Notes: generated by a model from the sequence alone, not told the origin. A stretch of 64,000 nucleotides of DNA from Akkermansiaceae bacterium (GCA_030725745.1 JANRFH010000057.1:131037-195036), one strand, 5' to 3'; shown: positions 51,684 through 60,472, counted from the first letter of the stretch. A program made the numbers and translations.

Positions 51684-52443
51684 CGTATGGTTTTTCGTCA
51701 AAGAAGATCTCGGCGATCCTCGCCCTAAATTGTTTCTCCGTTAGATTGCGCTGGAGATCACCGTTTTCAGAAATGGAAATGCTCCCCGTCTCCTCACTCA
51801 CCACCACCGCGATCGCATCTGTCCTCTCCGTCAGCCCGATCGCCGCCCGGTGCCTCAGCCCCGTCGAGCGATCCTTCATCTCTTTTTCTGTCACAGGAAA
51901 AACACAAGCCGCACCCGCCACGCGGTCATCGGCAATGATCATGCCGCCATCGTGCAGCGGTGATTTCGGATAAAATACACTCATTGCCAGCTCGGGTGTA
52001 AACTGCGCATCAAGCACCACACCGGTCTCAAGCTGCTCCTTCAATGTAATATCACGCTGGATCGCAAACAGCGCCCCGATACGTTTTTTTGAAAGCAGCA
52101 CCACCGCATCAGCGAGCCGCTCAACCAGCGCTAGCCGCCTCTTGCTTGAAAAACTAAAGAACTTGCTGCTACCGAGTCGCGCCAGCCCATTTCTCAGCTC
52201 AGGTTGGAAAATCACAATCAACGCAAAGGCAAGCACCGCCGCCGAACGGAAGATGATCCACCCAATCACCTGAAACTGGAAAATCTGCGTTGCCAGAGCC
52301 AGCACCACCAAGATCAGCCCAAGACCAATCATGATCTGCGCTCCCCTAGTCGCCTTGAAGGCCTTGTAGAGTTGATAGATACAGAAAGTCAGAACCAATA
52401 TCTCGATCCCGTCTTTCCAATGACTCGCAATAAAATCCCACAT
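51604..52443 (-). CDS. cdaA: diadenylate cyclase CdaA
   Basis: Makes the second messenger cyclic di-AMP from two ATP. A 279-aa protein with three N-terminal helices (about 10-80) and a DAC domain. The DGA motif appears as LHDGGMII (G instead of A), and the RHR motif is TGLRHRAAIGLTERTDA. Further family blocks: FQPELRNGLARLGSSKFFSF and VFYPKSPLHDGG. A tail of about 40 acidic and polar residues follows the domain. It overlaps the small CdaR-like gene. The membrane cyclase suggests cell-wall and osmotic control. Confidence 0.95.
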   Translation of the reverse strand: MWDFIASHWKDGIEILVLTFCIYQLYKAFKATRGAQIMIGLGLILVVLALATQIFQFQVIGWIIFRSAAVLAFALIVIFQPELRNGLARLGSSKFFSFSSKRRLALVERLADAVVLLSKKRIGALFAIQRDITLKEQLETGVVLDAQFTPELAMSVFYPKSPLHDGGMIIADDRVAGAACVFPVTEKEMKDRSTGLRHRAAIGLTERTDAIAVVVSEETGSISISENGDLQRNLTEKQFRARIAEIFFDEKPYDETEPEKTTDTKADVPSAGDRDLDPD

Positions 52444-52561
52444 GCCTTGGGCAAGAATCTAGGGACTGCCCCGCAACGTGTCACCTGCAAAGCTTTGCCC
52501 GGACGAATATCCGTTCCGAATGTGCCTTGCCGCCGCGCCTCAGCTGGCTTTTAGTGCCCAC

Positions 52562-53107
52562 ATGCACGAGGAAATCAAACTCTCCCGCGAGGTCAACGCC
52601 GTCCAGATCCCCAGTGGCGACGCCATGACTCTCCCCACCGGCACCGCCGTTTTCATCACCCAGCGCCTCGGTGGCACCTACACCGTCGCCACATCTCAAG
52701 GCCTAGCCCGCATCTCTTCACAGGATGCCGATGCCCTCGGAGTCGATGCAGAGGAGGAAAAGAAGAAGCAAGCCGATGCCGTCCGCCTCAAGGACGCCCC
52801 GCTCGAAGAGCAAGTCTGGGCACAACTCAAAGGCGTTTATGATCCGGAAATCCCTGTCGACATCGTCAACCTCGGCCTCGTTTACGACTGCGCCATCGAA
52901 CAGATCGATGACAAGAAAGTCGTGCAGGTGAAAATGACTCTCACCGCCCCTGGCTGCGGCATGGGCCCTGTCATCGCCGCAGATGCCCAGGCAAAGATCC
53001 TCACCATCGACGAAATCGACGAAGCAAATGTCGAGCTCGTCTGGGATCCCGCATGGAACCAAGATATGATCACCGAGGAAGGAAAAATGAAACTCGGCAT
53101 GGTCTGA
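52562..53107 (+). CDS. sufT: iron-sulfur assembly factor SufT-like (DUF59/MIP18)
   Basis: A 181-aa protein with an N-terminal beta-rich segment (REVNAVQIPSGDAMTLPTGT) and a C-terminal DUF59/MIP18 domain: VYDPEIPVDIVNLGLVYDCA and MTLTAPGCGMGPVIAADA, with the conserved Asp, Pro and Cys-containing TAPGCGMG loop. SufT helps maturation of Fe-S proteins. Start ATG 52562 (MHEEIKLSREV) chosen over upstream open frame. No other suf gene is nearby. A clear terminator follows. Confidence 0.88.
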   Translation: MHEEIKLSREVNAVQIPSGDAMTLPTGTAVFITQRLGGTYTVATSQGLARISSQDADALGVDAEEEKKKQADAVRLKDAPLEEQVWAQLKGVYDPEIPVDIVNLGLVYDCAIEQIDDKKVVQVKMTLTAPGCGMGPVIAADAQAKILTIDEIDEANVELVWDPAWNQDMITEEGKMKLGMV

Positions 53108-53129
53108 TTTCTTAATTTTAAACCTCATT

Positions 53130-53164
53130 GACCCTCCAGATGAAAATCTGCGAGGGTCTTTCTT
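53130..53164 (+). terminator. terminator after sufT, overlapping the next gene's ribosome binding site
   Basis: GACCCTC-CAGAT pairs with ATCTG-c-GAGGGTC around a GAAA loop, followed by TTTCTT. The 3' arm holds GAGGG (53152-53156), eight bases before the ATG at 53165. If transcription reads through, the ribosome site of the downstream gene would be locked in the stem. Confidence 0.8.
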
Positions 53165-53785
53165 ATGAAAACCCATTTCATCCTACCCCTAACGCTAATC
53201 ATCCTCCCTTGCCAAGCCGCCGATCCCGTCTTCATCGAGGACAAGGGCGTCGTCGTCATGGAAGCGGAGTCAACCGACTCCAAACTCGGCAAATGGAAGA
53301 AGAAAACCGATGTAGAAGGCTTCACCGGCGAATGCCACATCGAGTTCACCGGCAACAAACCCGAGAGCGGGCCGGCGGAGTCTCCCCTCACCTATAAATT
53401 CAAAATCACCAAGGAAGGCACCTACAGCCTAGTCATCCGCGCACGCAAACGCCTCGAAACGAAACGCGAGGATATCTCCAATGACTGCTACGTCGCGCTC
53501 AAAGGCGATTTCGAATCCACCGGTAAGACACCGATGAAGCTTCTCGAAAACGACACCAAACTCTTCGGCGGCACTGCAGAAGGATGGGGCTGGACGGCCA
53601 AGCTCGACGACGGTCACAAGAAATTCCCCGCTGAATACAAGCTCAAGTCAGGCGAAACCTACGAACTCACCGTCTCCGGCAGATCGAAGAATTTCAACAT
53701 CGACCGCATCATGCTCGTCCACGATTCGGAAAATATGAACAAGGTCAGAAACAGCCTCCCCGAGGAGAGCGAAAAGGAAGATTGA
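53165..53785 (+). CDS. secreted carbohydrate-binding-like protein
   Basis: A 206-aa exported protein with a signal peptide (about residues 1-18, ending CQAADP). The mature part is beta-rich with the opening VVVMEAESTDSKLGKWKKK, then YKFKITKEGTYSLVIRARKR and the end FNIDRIMLVHDSE. The pattern ('EAE' at the start, 'I-DRI-L' at the end) is that of carbohydrate-binding domains of the CBM6/CBM35 type; the ligand is unknown. Its ribosome binding site lies in the terminator stem of sufT. A short palindromic repeat follows. Confidence 0.7.
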   Translation: MKTHFILPLTLIILPCQAADPVFIEDKGVVVMEAESTDSKLGKWKKKTDVEGFTGECHIEFTGNKPESGPAESPLTYKFKITKEGTYSLVIRARKRLETKREDISNDCYVALKGDFESTGKTPMKLLENDTKLFGGTAEGWGWTAKLDDGHKKFPAEYKLKSGETYELTVSGRSKNFNIDRIMLVHDSENMNKVRNSLPEESEKED

Positions 53786-53803
53786 TCAGATCCCGCCCGT
53801 GGC

Positions 53804-53820
53804 GGCGGATTGCATCCGCC
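53804..53820. repeat. 17-bp palindrome copy, intergenic
   Basis: GGCGGATTGCATCCGCC, with GGCGGAT paired to ATCCGCC. A copy differing by one base lies inside the M3 peptidase gene at 57400-57416. Confidence 0.75.
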
Positions 53821-53851
53821 ATGCCGTGTAAATTTCACAAAAACAAACACC

Positions 53852-55270
53852 TTACAGAATTCCGCCCGGAGAATAAGCCGCCGCTTCCGGCCATTTCTCC
53901 TCCAGCTTCCTGATCGCACCGGAGAACACCTTCACCTGCGCCTTCGCTGCTCCGGTTTCCTTGTCGCCTTTCTTCAGGATATCACCGAGTTCTTCACGAC
54001 TCAGTCCGAGCCTTCCGTCCTCCGCAAGCCGGTCGAGAAGGTTGTTTTTCTCCACCGCACCCGTGCGCATGTCGGCAACCGTCGCCACTGCGTGCTCCTT
54101 GATGACCATGTGCGCTGTCTCACGACCCACCCCGCGTTTCACCGCCTCCATCATCACGGTCGTCGTCATCAGGAAAGGCAGATACTTCGCCGTTTCCGCA
54201 GCGATTACCGCTTCGTATGCATCCATCTGGTCGAGGACTGTTAGATATGTCTCAAACATCCCGTCGAGTGCGAAAAACGCATCCGGCAGCATCACGCGAC
54301 GCACCACGGAGCAGGAAACATCCCCCTCGTTCCACTGATCGCCAGCCAGCCCCGCTGCCATCGCCAGATAGCCTTTTAGAATTACATGGAAACCATTTAC
54401 ACGCTCACAAGAACGTGAATTCATCTTGTGTGGCATTGCGCTAGACCCCGTCTGACCCGGCGCGAAGCCCTCGCTCGCCGTCTCATTTCCCGCCATCAGG
54501 CGCAGCGTCTTGCAGAAAGAAGACGGGCCGCTCGCCAACTCCGTCAAAACAGACACCACCCGCAGATCCAGCGACCTCGGATAAACCTGCCCCACATTAC
54601 TCCACTGCTCGGAAATTCCCAAGTGCTTCACAACCCGCTCCTCAAGCTCCGCAACCTTGGCCGTATCACCGCCGAAGAGCGAAAGTTGATCCATCTGCGT
54701 CCCCACCGCACCTTTCAGCCCGCGCACCGCATAGCCCGAAATCACATCCTCCAACACACCGTATCCGGAAAGAAGCTCCTCGCCGAACATCGCGATGCGT
54801 TTGCCAAGCGTCGTCGGCTGAGCCGCCACATTGTGCGTCCGTGCCGTCAGCACCACATCATCCCACCGCTCCGCGCTCTCGCGCATCCGGCGCAGTGCAG
54901 CCACCACCTTTTCACGGATCAGCAGCAGCCCACGGAAAACCTGAAGCTGCTCCACGTTCTCCGTAAGGTCGCGCGAAGTCAGACCTTTGTGAATTTCCTG
55001 AAAACCTGCTAGATCGTTAAATTCCTCAAGCCTCGCCTTCACATCGTGCCGCGTCACGCGCTCACGCTCCATGATCGAAGCTACATCCACCTGATCTTTC
55101 ACCGCCTCATAGGCTGCGATGGCTTCTTCGGAAATCGCCAGCCCAAGATCGCGCTGCGCTTTCATCACCGCGATCCAATACTCGCGCTCCAATACGATCC
55201 GCCCCTCCGCAGACCAGATGTTGTTCATGCCTTTTGAGGAATATCTTTCTGCGAGGACGTTGGGAATCAT
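53852..55270 (-). CDS. purB: adenylosuccinate lyase
   Basis: Splits adenylosuccinate (and SAICAR) in purine synthesis. A 472-aa fumarase/aspartase-superfamily enzyme from ATG 55270 (MIPNVLAERYSS). Family blocks: TSRDLTENVEQLQV, ARTHNVAAQPTTLGKR, the flexible loop signature GSSAMPHKMNS followed by RSCERVNG, and a C-terminal EHAVATVADMRTG. Length and motifs fit the eukaryotic-like PurB subtype. No other purine genes nearby; downstream neighbours point the same way. Confidence 0.96.
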   Translation of the reverse strand: MIPNVLAERYSSKGMNNIWSAEGRIVLEREYWIAVMKAQRDLGLAISEEAIAAYEAVKDQVDVASIMERERVTRHDVKARLEEFNDLAGFQEIHKGLTSRDLTENVEQLQVFRGLLLIREKVVAALRRMRESAERWDDVVLTARTHNVAAQPTTLGKRIAMFGEELLSGYGVLEDVISGYAVRGLKGAVGTQMDQLSLFGGDTAKVAELEERVVKHLGISEQWSNVGQVYPRSLDLRVVSVLTELASGPSSFCKTLRLMAGNETASEGFAPGQTGSSAMPHKMNSRSCERVNGFHVILKGYLAMAAGLAGDQWNEGDVSCSVVRRVMLPDAFFALDGMFETYLTVLDQMDAYEAVIAAETAKYLPFLMTTTVMMEAVKRGVGRETAHMVIKEHAVATVADMRTGAVEKNNLLDRLAEDGRLGLSREELGDILKKGDKETGAAKAQVKVFSGAIRKLEEKWPEAAAYSPGGIL

Positions 55271-55319
55271 ATGCCCGAGATAGCGCCCGTCACCACCGCC
55301 CTGTCCAACCAAAAAAACT

Positions 55320-55940
55320 TCAGGCTTCCCTTTTCCGCTTCCTCAGAGGCCTTGCCTTCAGCACCGGCAGATGATGCGGCATCACTAGGGAAAACAGATG
55401 CACAATAGGATACGCCAACAGCGCCAGTAAAATTCCAGACACCATCATCCCCAAAACGAAATTCGCCAGATTTATTTCGTCAGGTATCTGAATTCCCCAG
55501 TTTTTTTGGAACCATTTTGAAGACCATGAGTCGTATAGATAAGGCCTAATACTTTCAGGCCAACCAACTGACCTATCGAACATCGGATGAACAGGAAAAC
55601 CCAATTCCCTACGCAGCCAATCACCCAATTCCTTTTGCCCTATCCAGATAGGCACGTGAGTAACGAGGTTTGAAACCCAGCATCCAGCGATGGCGAAGGG
55701 AACGTTCGCGCGAAGTCTCATCGCTACCCAAGCCGCAGCAATCATCTGTAATGGCATTGCCATCATAGAAAAAAATAACCCAACGGCCAGCCCAGAGGCC
55801 ACTGTATCTCTGCATGGCACCCATAGCTGCCGGTCAAAAATGGGTCGCGTCAAGTCCCTCCACCAAGACCTATGCCGCAGCCGCCTGTGCCGCAGCATCC
55901 GATAGCTGCTCTTCACCAATTTCAAATAACGCTCCTTCAT
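55320..55940 (-). CDS. DUF2062 membrane protein
   Basis: About 206 aa from the ATG at 55938-55940 (MKERYLKLVKSSY). A basic N-terminus is followed by two to three hydrophobic segments, including VASGLAVGLFFSMMAMPLQM and IAAAWVAMRLRANVPFAIAG. The block CWVSNLVTHVPIWIGQKELG, a later helix pair with NFVLGMMVSGILLALLAYPI, and a basic tail (KARPLRKRKREA) fit DUF2062. The family is of unknown function, often found with glycosyltransferases. It is upstream of purB on the same strand, and starts divergently from uppP. Confidence 0.8.
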   Translation of the reverse strand: MKERYLKLVKSSYRMLRHRRLRHRSWWRDLTRPIFDRQLWVPCRDTVASGLAVGLFFSMMAMPLQMIAAAWVAMRLRANVPFAIAGCWVSNLVTHVPIWIGQKELGDWLRRELGFPVHPMFDRSVGWPESIRPYLYDSWSSKWFQKNWGIQIPDEINLANFVLGMMVSGILLALLAYPIVHLFSLVMPHHLPVLKARPLRKRKREA

Positions 55941-56074
55941 ATTTCGCCGCAAGCCAACCTTCGCACCCCTTCACCCGCAATCAACCCCAATACTCCATAA
56001 ACCCTCCAATCTCCCGGTTGAGTCTTGCCTCCCCACCACACCAGCACCACCATCCGCCCGGAAAATTTCACCCT

Positions 56075-56959
56075 ATGGAAATCTGGCAAGCAATCCTCCT
56101 CGGCATCATCGAAGGCATCACCGAATACCTACCCGTCTCCTCCACCGGACACCTTATCGTCGCCCAGCGCCTCATGCACATCGGCACAGCCACGGAGATT
56201 GAAAAACTCGCCGCCGACTGCTTCGCCATCTGCATCCAAGGCGGAGCCATCCTCGCCGTCCTCGGCCTCTACTACAAACACGTCCTAAAAATGGCCAACG
56301 GCATGATCGGCCGCGATCCCGAAGGCCTCAAGCTCGCCATCTCCATCATCGTCGGCTTCCTTCCCGCCGCCGTCCTCGGCATGCTCCTCAACGACATCAT
56401 CGAGGAAAAACTCTTCGGCCTCTGGCCCGTCATCGCCGCATGGATCGTTGGCGGCATCGCCATTCTATGGACAGTGCGCCACCGCCGCCTCAATCCCCCA
56501 CGCGGCAATGGCCGTGATATCCTCAAGCTCAACTGGGAAGCCGCCCTTTTCATCGGCGTCCTCCAATGCGTTGCCATGTGGCCCGGCACCTCCCGCTCTC
56601 TCATGACTATCTGCGGAGGCCTCGTTGTCGGCCTCTCCATCAAAGCAGCCGTCGAATACTCCTTCCTCCTCGGCGTCGTCACCCTCTCCGCCGCCACCGC
56701 CAAAAAAGCCGTCTGGAAAATCGAAGGCATCGGCGCAGAATTCGATACTTGGGGCGGAGGCGTGAAGCTCATGTATGAACAATACGGCACCGTCCCCCTC
56801 GTCGTAGGCCTCATCGCCGCCACCGTCTCCGCCGCCCTAGCCGTCCGTTGGCTCGTCAAATACCTCCAGTCCCACGGCCTAGCCATCTTCGGCTACTACC
56901 GCATCGCCCTCGGCATCATCATCGGCACCCTCCTCCTAACAGGTACCCTCCAGCCCTAG
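56075..56959 (+). CDS. uppP: undecaprenyl-diphosphatase
   Basis: Recycles undecaprenyl pyrophosphate in peptidoglycan synthesis. 294 aa, an integral membrane protein with the BacA/UppP motifs: GIIEGITEYLPVSSTGHLI with the catalytic Glu/Ser region, and MWPGTSRSLMTICGGLVVGL with the conserved PGTSRS. About eight helices. Start ATG at 56075 (MEIWQAILLG). Its presence with murG nearby shows an envelope cluster, but with an unrelated M3 peptidase gene between. Confidence 0.95.
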   Translation: MEIWQAILLGIIEGITEYLPVSSTGHLIVAQRLMHIGTATEIEKLAADCFAICIQGGAILAVLGLYYKHVLKMANGMIGRDPEGLKLAISIIVGFLPAAVLGMLLNDIIEEKLFGLWPVIAAWIVGGIAILWTVRHRRLNPPRGNGRDILKLNWEAALFIGVLQCVAMWPGTSRSLMTICGGLVVGLSIKAAVEYSFLLGVVTLSAATAKKAVWKIEGIGAEFDTWGGGVKLMYEQYGTVPLVVGLIAATVSAALAVRWLVKYLQSHGLAIFGYYRIALGIIIGTLLLTGTLQP

Positions 56960-56966
56960 TCTTCCA

Positions 56967-57005
56967 TTCGATGTTCAACGTTGAACGTTCCATATTCGAC
57001 GTTCC
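56967..57005. repeat. GAACGTTGAAC-type repeat downstream of uppP
   Basis: TTCGATGTTCAACGTTGAAC followed by GTTCCATATTCGACGTTCC. It contains the palindrome GTTCAACGTTGAAC (56973-56986). Related to the repeat at 46671-46710. Confidence 0.75.
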
Positions 57006-57017
57006 ATCCCCTCTTCC

Positions 57018-57052
57018 TTAGAGTTTAAAATTTAAAGTTTAGAATTTCAAAA
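57018..57052 (+). repeat. TTTAAAGTTTAGAGTTT-family copy before the M3 peptidase
   Basis: TTAGAGTTTAAAATTTAAAG followed by TTTAGAATTTCAAA, ending two bases before the ATG at 57055. It shares TTTAAAGTTTAGA-TTTCAAA with copies at 7822 and 35312. Confidence 0.75.
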
Positions 57053-57054
57053 CC

Positions 57055-59100
57055 ATGCATCCCTTCCTCGACCCCACCTTCCAAGTCCGCTGGTCCACCC
57101 TCACCCCGGACACCATCGAACCATCCATCCTCCAAGCCCTCACCGAGGTCAAAGAGAACATCGAAAAAATCGCCTCCCAGCCCGCCGCCGAAGCCACCTA
57201 TGAATCCAGCTTCCTCGCCCTAGAAGACGCCACCGAAACCCTCTCCCGCGGCTGGGGACGCCTCCACCACCTCGATTCCGTTTCGGACAACCCCGCCCAA
57301 CGCGAAGCACTCAACAAGCTCCTCCCCGAAGTCACCGACTTCTACTCCTCCCTCTCCCTCAACCCCCAACTCTGGAATGTCCTAAAAACCGCCAGTGCCG
57401 GCGGACTGCATCCGCCAAGCCAAGATCCAATCATCCAAAGACACATCGAGGAAACCCTTGAAAGCTTCAAAAACTCCGGAGCCGACCTCCCCGACGACAA
57501 AAAGGCACGCATCGCCGCCCTAGATTCCGAGCTTTCCCTAGCCACCAAGCAATACGCCGAGCACGTCCTCGACTCCACCAACGCATGGTCACTCGTCATC
57601 ACCGATGAGAAGAAACTCGCTGGCCTCCCCGATTCCGCAAAAGCCGCTGCAGCAGCAAACGCGAAGTCCAAAGATCTCCCCGAAGGCTCCTACCGTTTTA
57701 CCCTCCAAGGCCCCTCCATGATGCCAATCATGCAGCACGCCCACGACGAGGAACTCCGCAAAACCGTCTGGCAGGCCTCTTCCGCCGTCGCCCTAGAAGG
57801 TAAATTCGACAACACTCCCCTCGTCACAAAAATCCTCACCCTCCGCCAGGAGAAAGCCGAAATCCTCGGCCACCAGAACTTCGCCGACCTCACCCTCCAG
57901 CGCCGCATGGCTCGCAACGGAGAGAACGCACTCGCCTTCGTCGAGCAAGTTCACGACCGCATCCACGCACGTTTCCTCGAAGAAGCGGAGGAACTATCCC
58001 GATACAAAGCCTCAAAAACCGGGACACCCACCGCCCCCTTGGAACCATGGGAATTTTCCTATTACGCAGAAATGCAGCGGAAGGAAAAATACGATTTCGA
58101 CGACGAGATCCTCCGTCCCTACTTCCCCGTGCACGGCGTCATGGACGGCATGTTCCGCATCGCCACCACCATCTTCGGCATCACCATCACACAAAAAGCC
58201 ACCGCTCCCGAATCCACCATCGAGACATGGCACCCGGAAGTCTCCTTCTACGAAATCCACGACACCGCCACTGGCTCACACCTCGGCTCCTTCTACGCAG
58301 ACTGGCACCCACGCGAAACCAAACGCGGCGGCGCTTGGATGAATTCTCTCCACACTGGCACCCCCGGCGAGCCACACCTCGGCCTCATCGTCGGTAACAT
58401 GTCCCCACCCGTCGGCGACAAACCCGCCCTTCTTACCCACCGCGAAGTTGAAACCATCTTCCACGAGTTCGGCCACCTCCTCCACGGACTCCTCACAGAT
58501 GTCCCAGTGAAATCCCTCGCAGGCACAAACGTCGCATGGGATTTCGTCGAACTTCCCTCCCAGATTATGGAAAATTTCTGCTGGGAGCGCCAAACCCTCG
58601 ACCTCTTCGCCCGCCACTACGAGACCGGCGAACCCATCCCCGAAGACCTCTTCAAAAAGCTGGTCAATGCGAAGAACTACCTCTCCGCCACCATCTTCAT
58701 GCGCCAGCTCGCCCTCGGGAAGATCGACCTCGAACTCCACGTCCATACCGAAAAATACCTCGGCCGCGACCTCGACGAAATCGACCGCGAAATCCTCGCC
58801 GACTACCGCGCCCCATCTAACACCCAGGCACCCTCCATGATCCGCCGCTTCAATCACCTTTTCTCCTCACCCACCGGCTACGCGGCAGGCTACTACTCCT
58901 ACAAATGGGCGGAAGTACTCGATGCCGACGCCTTCACGCGCTTCAAAAACGAAGGCATCCTCAACCCCGAAACCGGAGCCGCCTTCCGCACCGAAATCCT
59001 CTCCAAAGGCAACTCCGCCCCCCCCGAAGTCCTTTACGAAAACTTCATGTCCCGCCCCGCCGACCCCCTCCCCCTCCTAACAAGAGCCGGTCTAGCCTGA
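57055..59100 (+). CDS. M3-family oligopeptidase A-like
   Basis: A 681-aa metallopeptidase of the PrlC/OpdA (thimet oligopeptidase) family, cytosolic, degrading peptides such as signal-peptide fragments. The zinc motif HEFGH lies at about residues 470-474 (VETIFHEFGHLLHG). Other family regions: helical N-terminal half, FHTPFSY-like EFSYYAEMQRKEKYDFD, AGTNVAWDFVELPSQIMENF, and the end FSSPTGYAAGYYSYKWAEVL. Around residue 116 the sequence SAGGLHPPSQ is encoded by a palindromic repeat inserted in frame (57400-57416). Start ATG 57055. Confidence 0.93.
   Translation: MHPFLDPTFQVRWSTLTPDTIEPSILQALTEVKENIEKIASQPAAEATYESSFLALEDATETLSRGWGRLHHLDSVSDNPAQREALNKLLPEVTDFYSSLSLNPQLWNVLKTASAGGLHPPSQDPIIQRHIEETLESFKNSGADLPDDKKARIAALDSELSLATKQYAEHVLDSTNAWSLVITDEKKLAGLPDSAKAAAAANAKSKDLPEGSYRFTLQGPSMMPIMQHAHDEELRKTVWQASSAVALEGKFDNTPLVTKILTLRQEKAEILGHQNFADLTLQRRMARNGENALAFVEQVHDRIHARFLEEAEELSRYKASKTGTPTAPLEPWEFSYYAEMQRKEKYDFDDEILRPYFPVHGVMDGMFRIATTIFGITITQKATAPESTIETWHPEVSFYEIHDTATGSHLGSFYADWHPRETKRGGAWMNSLHTGTPGEPHLGLIVGNMSPPVGDKPALLTHREVETIFHEFGHLLHGLLTDVPVKSLAGTNVAWDFVELPSQIMENFCWERQTLDLFARHYETGEPIPEDLFKKLVNAKNYLSATIFMRQLALGKIDLELHVHTEKYLGRDLDEIDREILADYRAPSNTQAPSMIRRFNHLFSSPTGYAAGYYSYKWAEVLDADAFTRFKNEGILNPETGAAFRTEILSKGNSAPPEVLYENFMSRPADPLPLLTRAGLA
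57400..57416. repeat. 17-bp palindrome inside the M3 peptidase gene
   Basis: GGCGGACTGCATCCGCC, one base different from the intergenic copy at 53804-53820 (C for T). The surrounding bases also match for several positions (TGC/TGG before, CCAAGCC/CCATGCC after). It is in the reading frame and encodes the GGLHPP-containing segment. Confidence 0.7.
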
Positions 59101-59104
59101 AGGG

Positions 59105-59254
59105 TTTTCAACGCAAAGTCGCAGAGGTCGCAAAGAAATCGCAGAGCCAATCCTTTGAATTAAAAAACACCAAAATCCCGTCATTTCCTATCAAGTTCAT
59201 TCACAACCCCAGCTCCGCGTTCCCTCCGCGACCTCTGCGGCTCTGCGTTGAAAA
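59105..59254. repeat. inverted pair of the CAACGCAGAGNCGCAGAGGTCGC repeat family
   Basis: The left arm (59105-59135) starts TTTTCAACGCAAAGTCGCAG, and the right arm (59224-59254) is its reverse complement at 27 of 31 positions. 88 bases separate them. It fills the gap between the M3 peptidase and murG. Confidence 0.8.
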
Positions 59255-59267
59255 GCACAACCCCAGC

Positions 59268-59292
59268 CTTCTCACTCGGCACTTCCCACTTA
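59268..59292. repeat. 25-bp repeat before murG
   Basis: CTTCTCACTCGGCACTTCCC followed by ACTTA, three bases before the murG ATG. One mismatch to the copy before cca (49604-49628). Confidence 0.85.
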
Positions 59293-59295
59293 TTC

Positions 59296-60369
59296 ATGAA
59301 AATCCTCATCGCATGCGGCGGCACCGGCGGCCACCTCTTCCCCGGCATCGCCGTAGCTGAATCCCTCCTCGCCCAAGGCCACAAACCTCTCCTTCTCATT
59401 TCCCAGAAGAAAATCGACGCCCAAGCCTCCGCGAAATACCCGCACCTGAGCTTTAAAGTCGTCCCCGCCATCGCCAAGCCCCCAACACTCTCCCCGAAGA
59501 TGCTCCCCTTCATGGTCGCACTCTGGAAATCCATCCGCTCCTCCAAGAAAATCATCCGAGACTTTGGAGCCGATGCCGTCCTCGGCATGGGCGGCTTCAC
59601 CTCCCTCCCCCCCGTTTACGCTGGCCACCGCCTTGGCAAAAAAACCTACGTCCACGATTCCAATGCCCGCCCCGGCCGCGCCAACATCCTCACCTCACGT
59701 TTTTGCACCGAAGTCTTCATCGGCCTCGAGCCCGCCGCTAAATTTTTCAAAACACCGACCCTCCTCACCGGCACCCCCGCCCGCCCGGAAATTATCAACC
59801 TCCCCTCACGCGATCAGGCAGCCGCAAAGTTCGGCCTAGACCCAGATAAAACTACCCTCCTCGTCACCGGCGGCTCCCAAGGAGCCCTCCAGCTAAATCG
59901 CCTAATCGCCCAAGCCGCCCCCTCCCTCCCGGAAAACATCCAGATCCTCCACATCGCTGGCCCCGGCGACTACGAACGCATCCGCTCCGAGAACCCCAAG
60001 CGCCGCCCCGGCTACCACCTCATGGGATTCTGCGACCAAATGCCCTCAGCCTACGCCCTCGCCGATCTCGCCATCGCGCGCTCCGGAGCCTCCACCCTCA
60101 CAGAACTATCCCTCGCAGGCCTCCCCTCCGTCCTCGTCCCCTACCCCTACGCGGCCGATGACCACCAGACCGCCAATGCCCGGGTCTTCTCTACCGCTGG
60201 AGCCGCAAAGCTCATCCAAGAAAAAGATCTCACCCCAGAGTCCCTCGCCAAGCTACTCACCGACCTCCTCACCAATCCCGGCACCCTAAACGCCATGTCT
60301 GAGGCTGCAAAATCCCTCGCCATCGCCGACGCAGCTGAACGCGTCTCCATGGAAATCACCGCCCAATAA
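59296..60369 (+). CDS. murG: UDP-GlcNAc:lipid I N-acetylglucosaminyltransferase
   Basis: Converts lipid I to lipid II at the inner face of the membrane. A 357-aa GT-B enzyme: the N-terminal G loop MKILIACGGTGGHLFPGIAV, the second G loop DAVLGMGGFTSLPPVYAG, and the third in VTGGSQGALQLNRLIAQAAP. The donor motif follows (ARSGASTLTELSLAGLPS, then LVPYPYAADDHQTANARVF). Start ATG at 59296; an upstream in-frame ATG would include repeat-derived residues. It is outside a division/cell-wall gene cluster, with uppP as the only related neighbour. Confidence 0.97.
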   Translation: MKILIACGGTGGHLFPGIAVAESLLAQGHKPLLLISQKKIDAQASAKYPHLSFKVVPAIAKPPTLSPKMLPFMVALWKSIRSSKKIIRDFGADAVLGMGGFTSLPPVYAGHRLGKKTYVHDSNARPGRANILTSRFCTEVFIGLEPAAKFFKTPTLLTGTPARPEIINLPSRDQAAAKFGLDPDKTTLLVTGGSQGALQLNRLIAQAAPSLPENIQILHIAGPGDYERIRSENPKRRPGYHLMGFCDQMPSAYALADLAIARSGASTLTELSLAGLPSVLVPYPYAADDHQTANARVFSTAGAAKLIQEKDLTPESLAKLLTDLLTNPGTLNAMSEAAKSLAIADAAERVSMEITAQ

Positions 60370-60472
60370 AGAAACGCGATATTTAGTCCGCAAACGTCGC
60401 ACAATCCTCTGCAAAAAACACCCAAAGGCATTCGTATTAGATCAGTCACAAGTGTCTCGCTTCCCACCCAAA

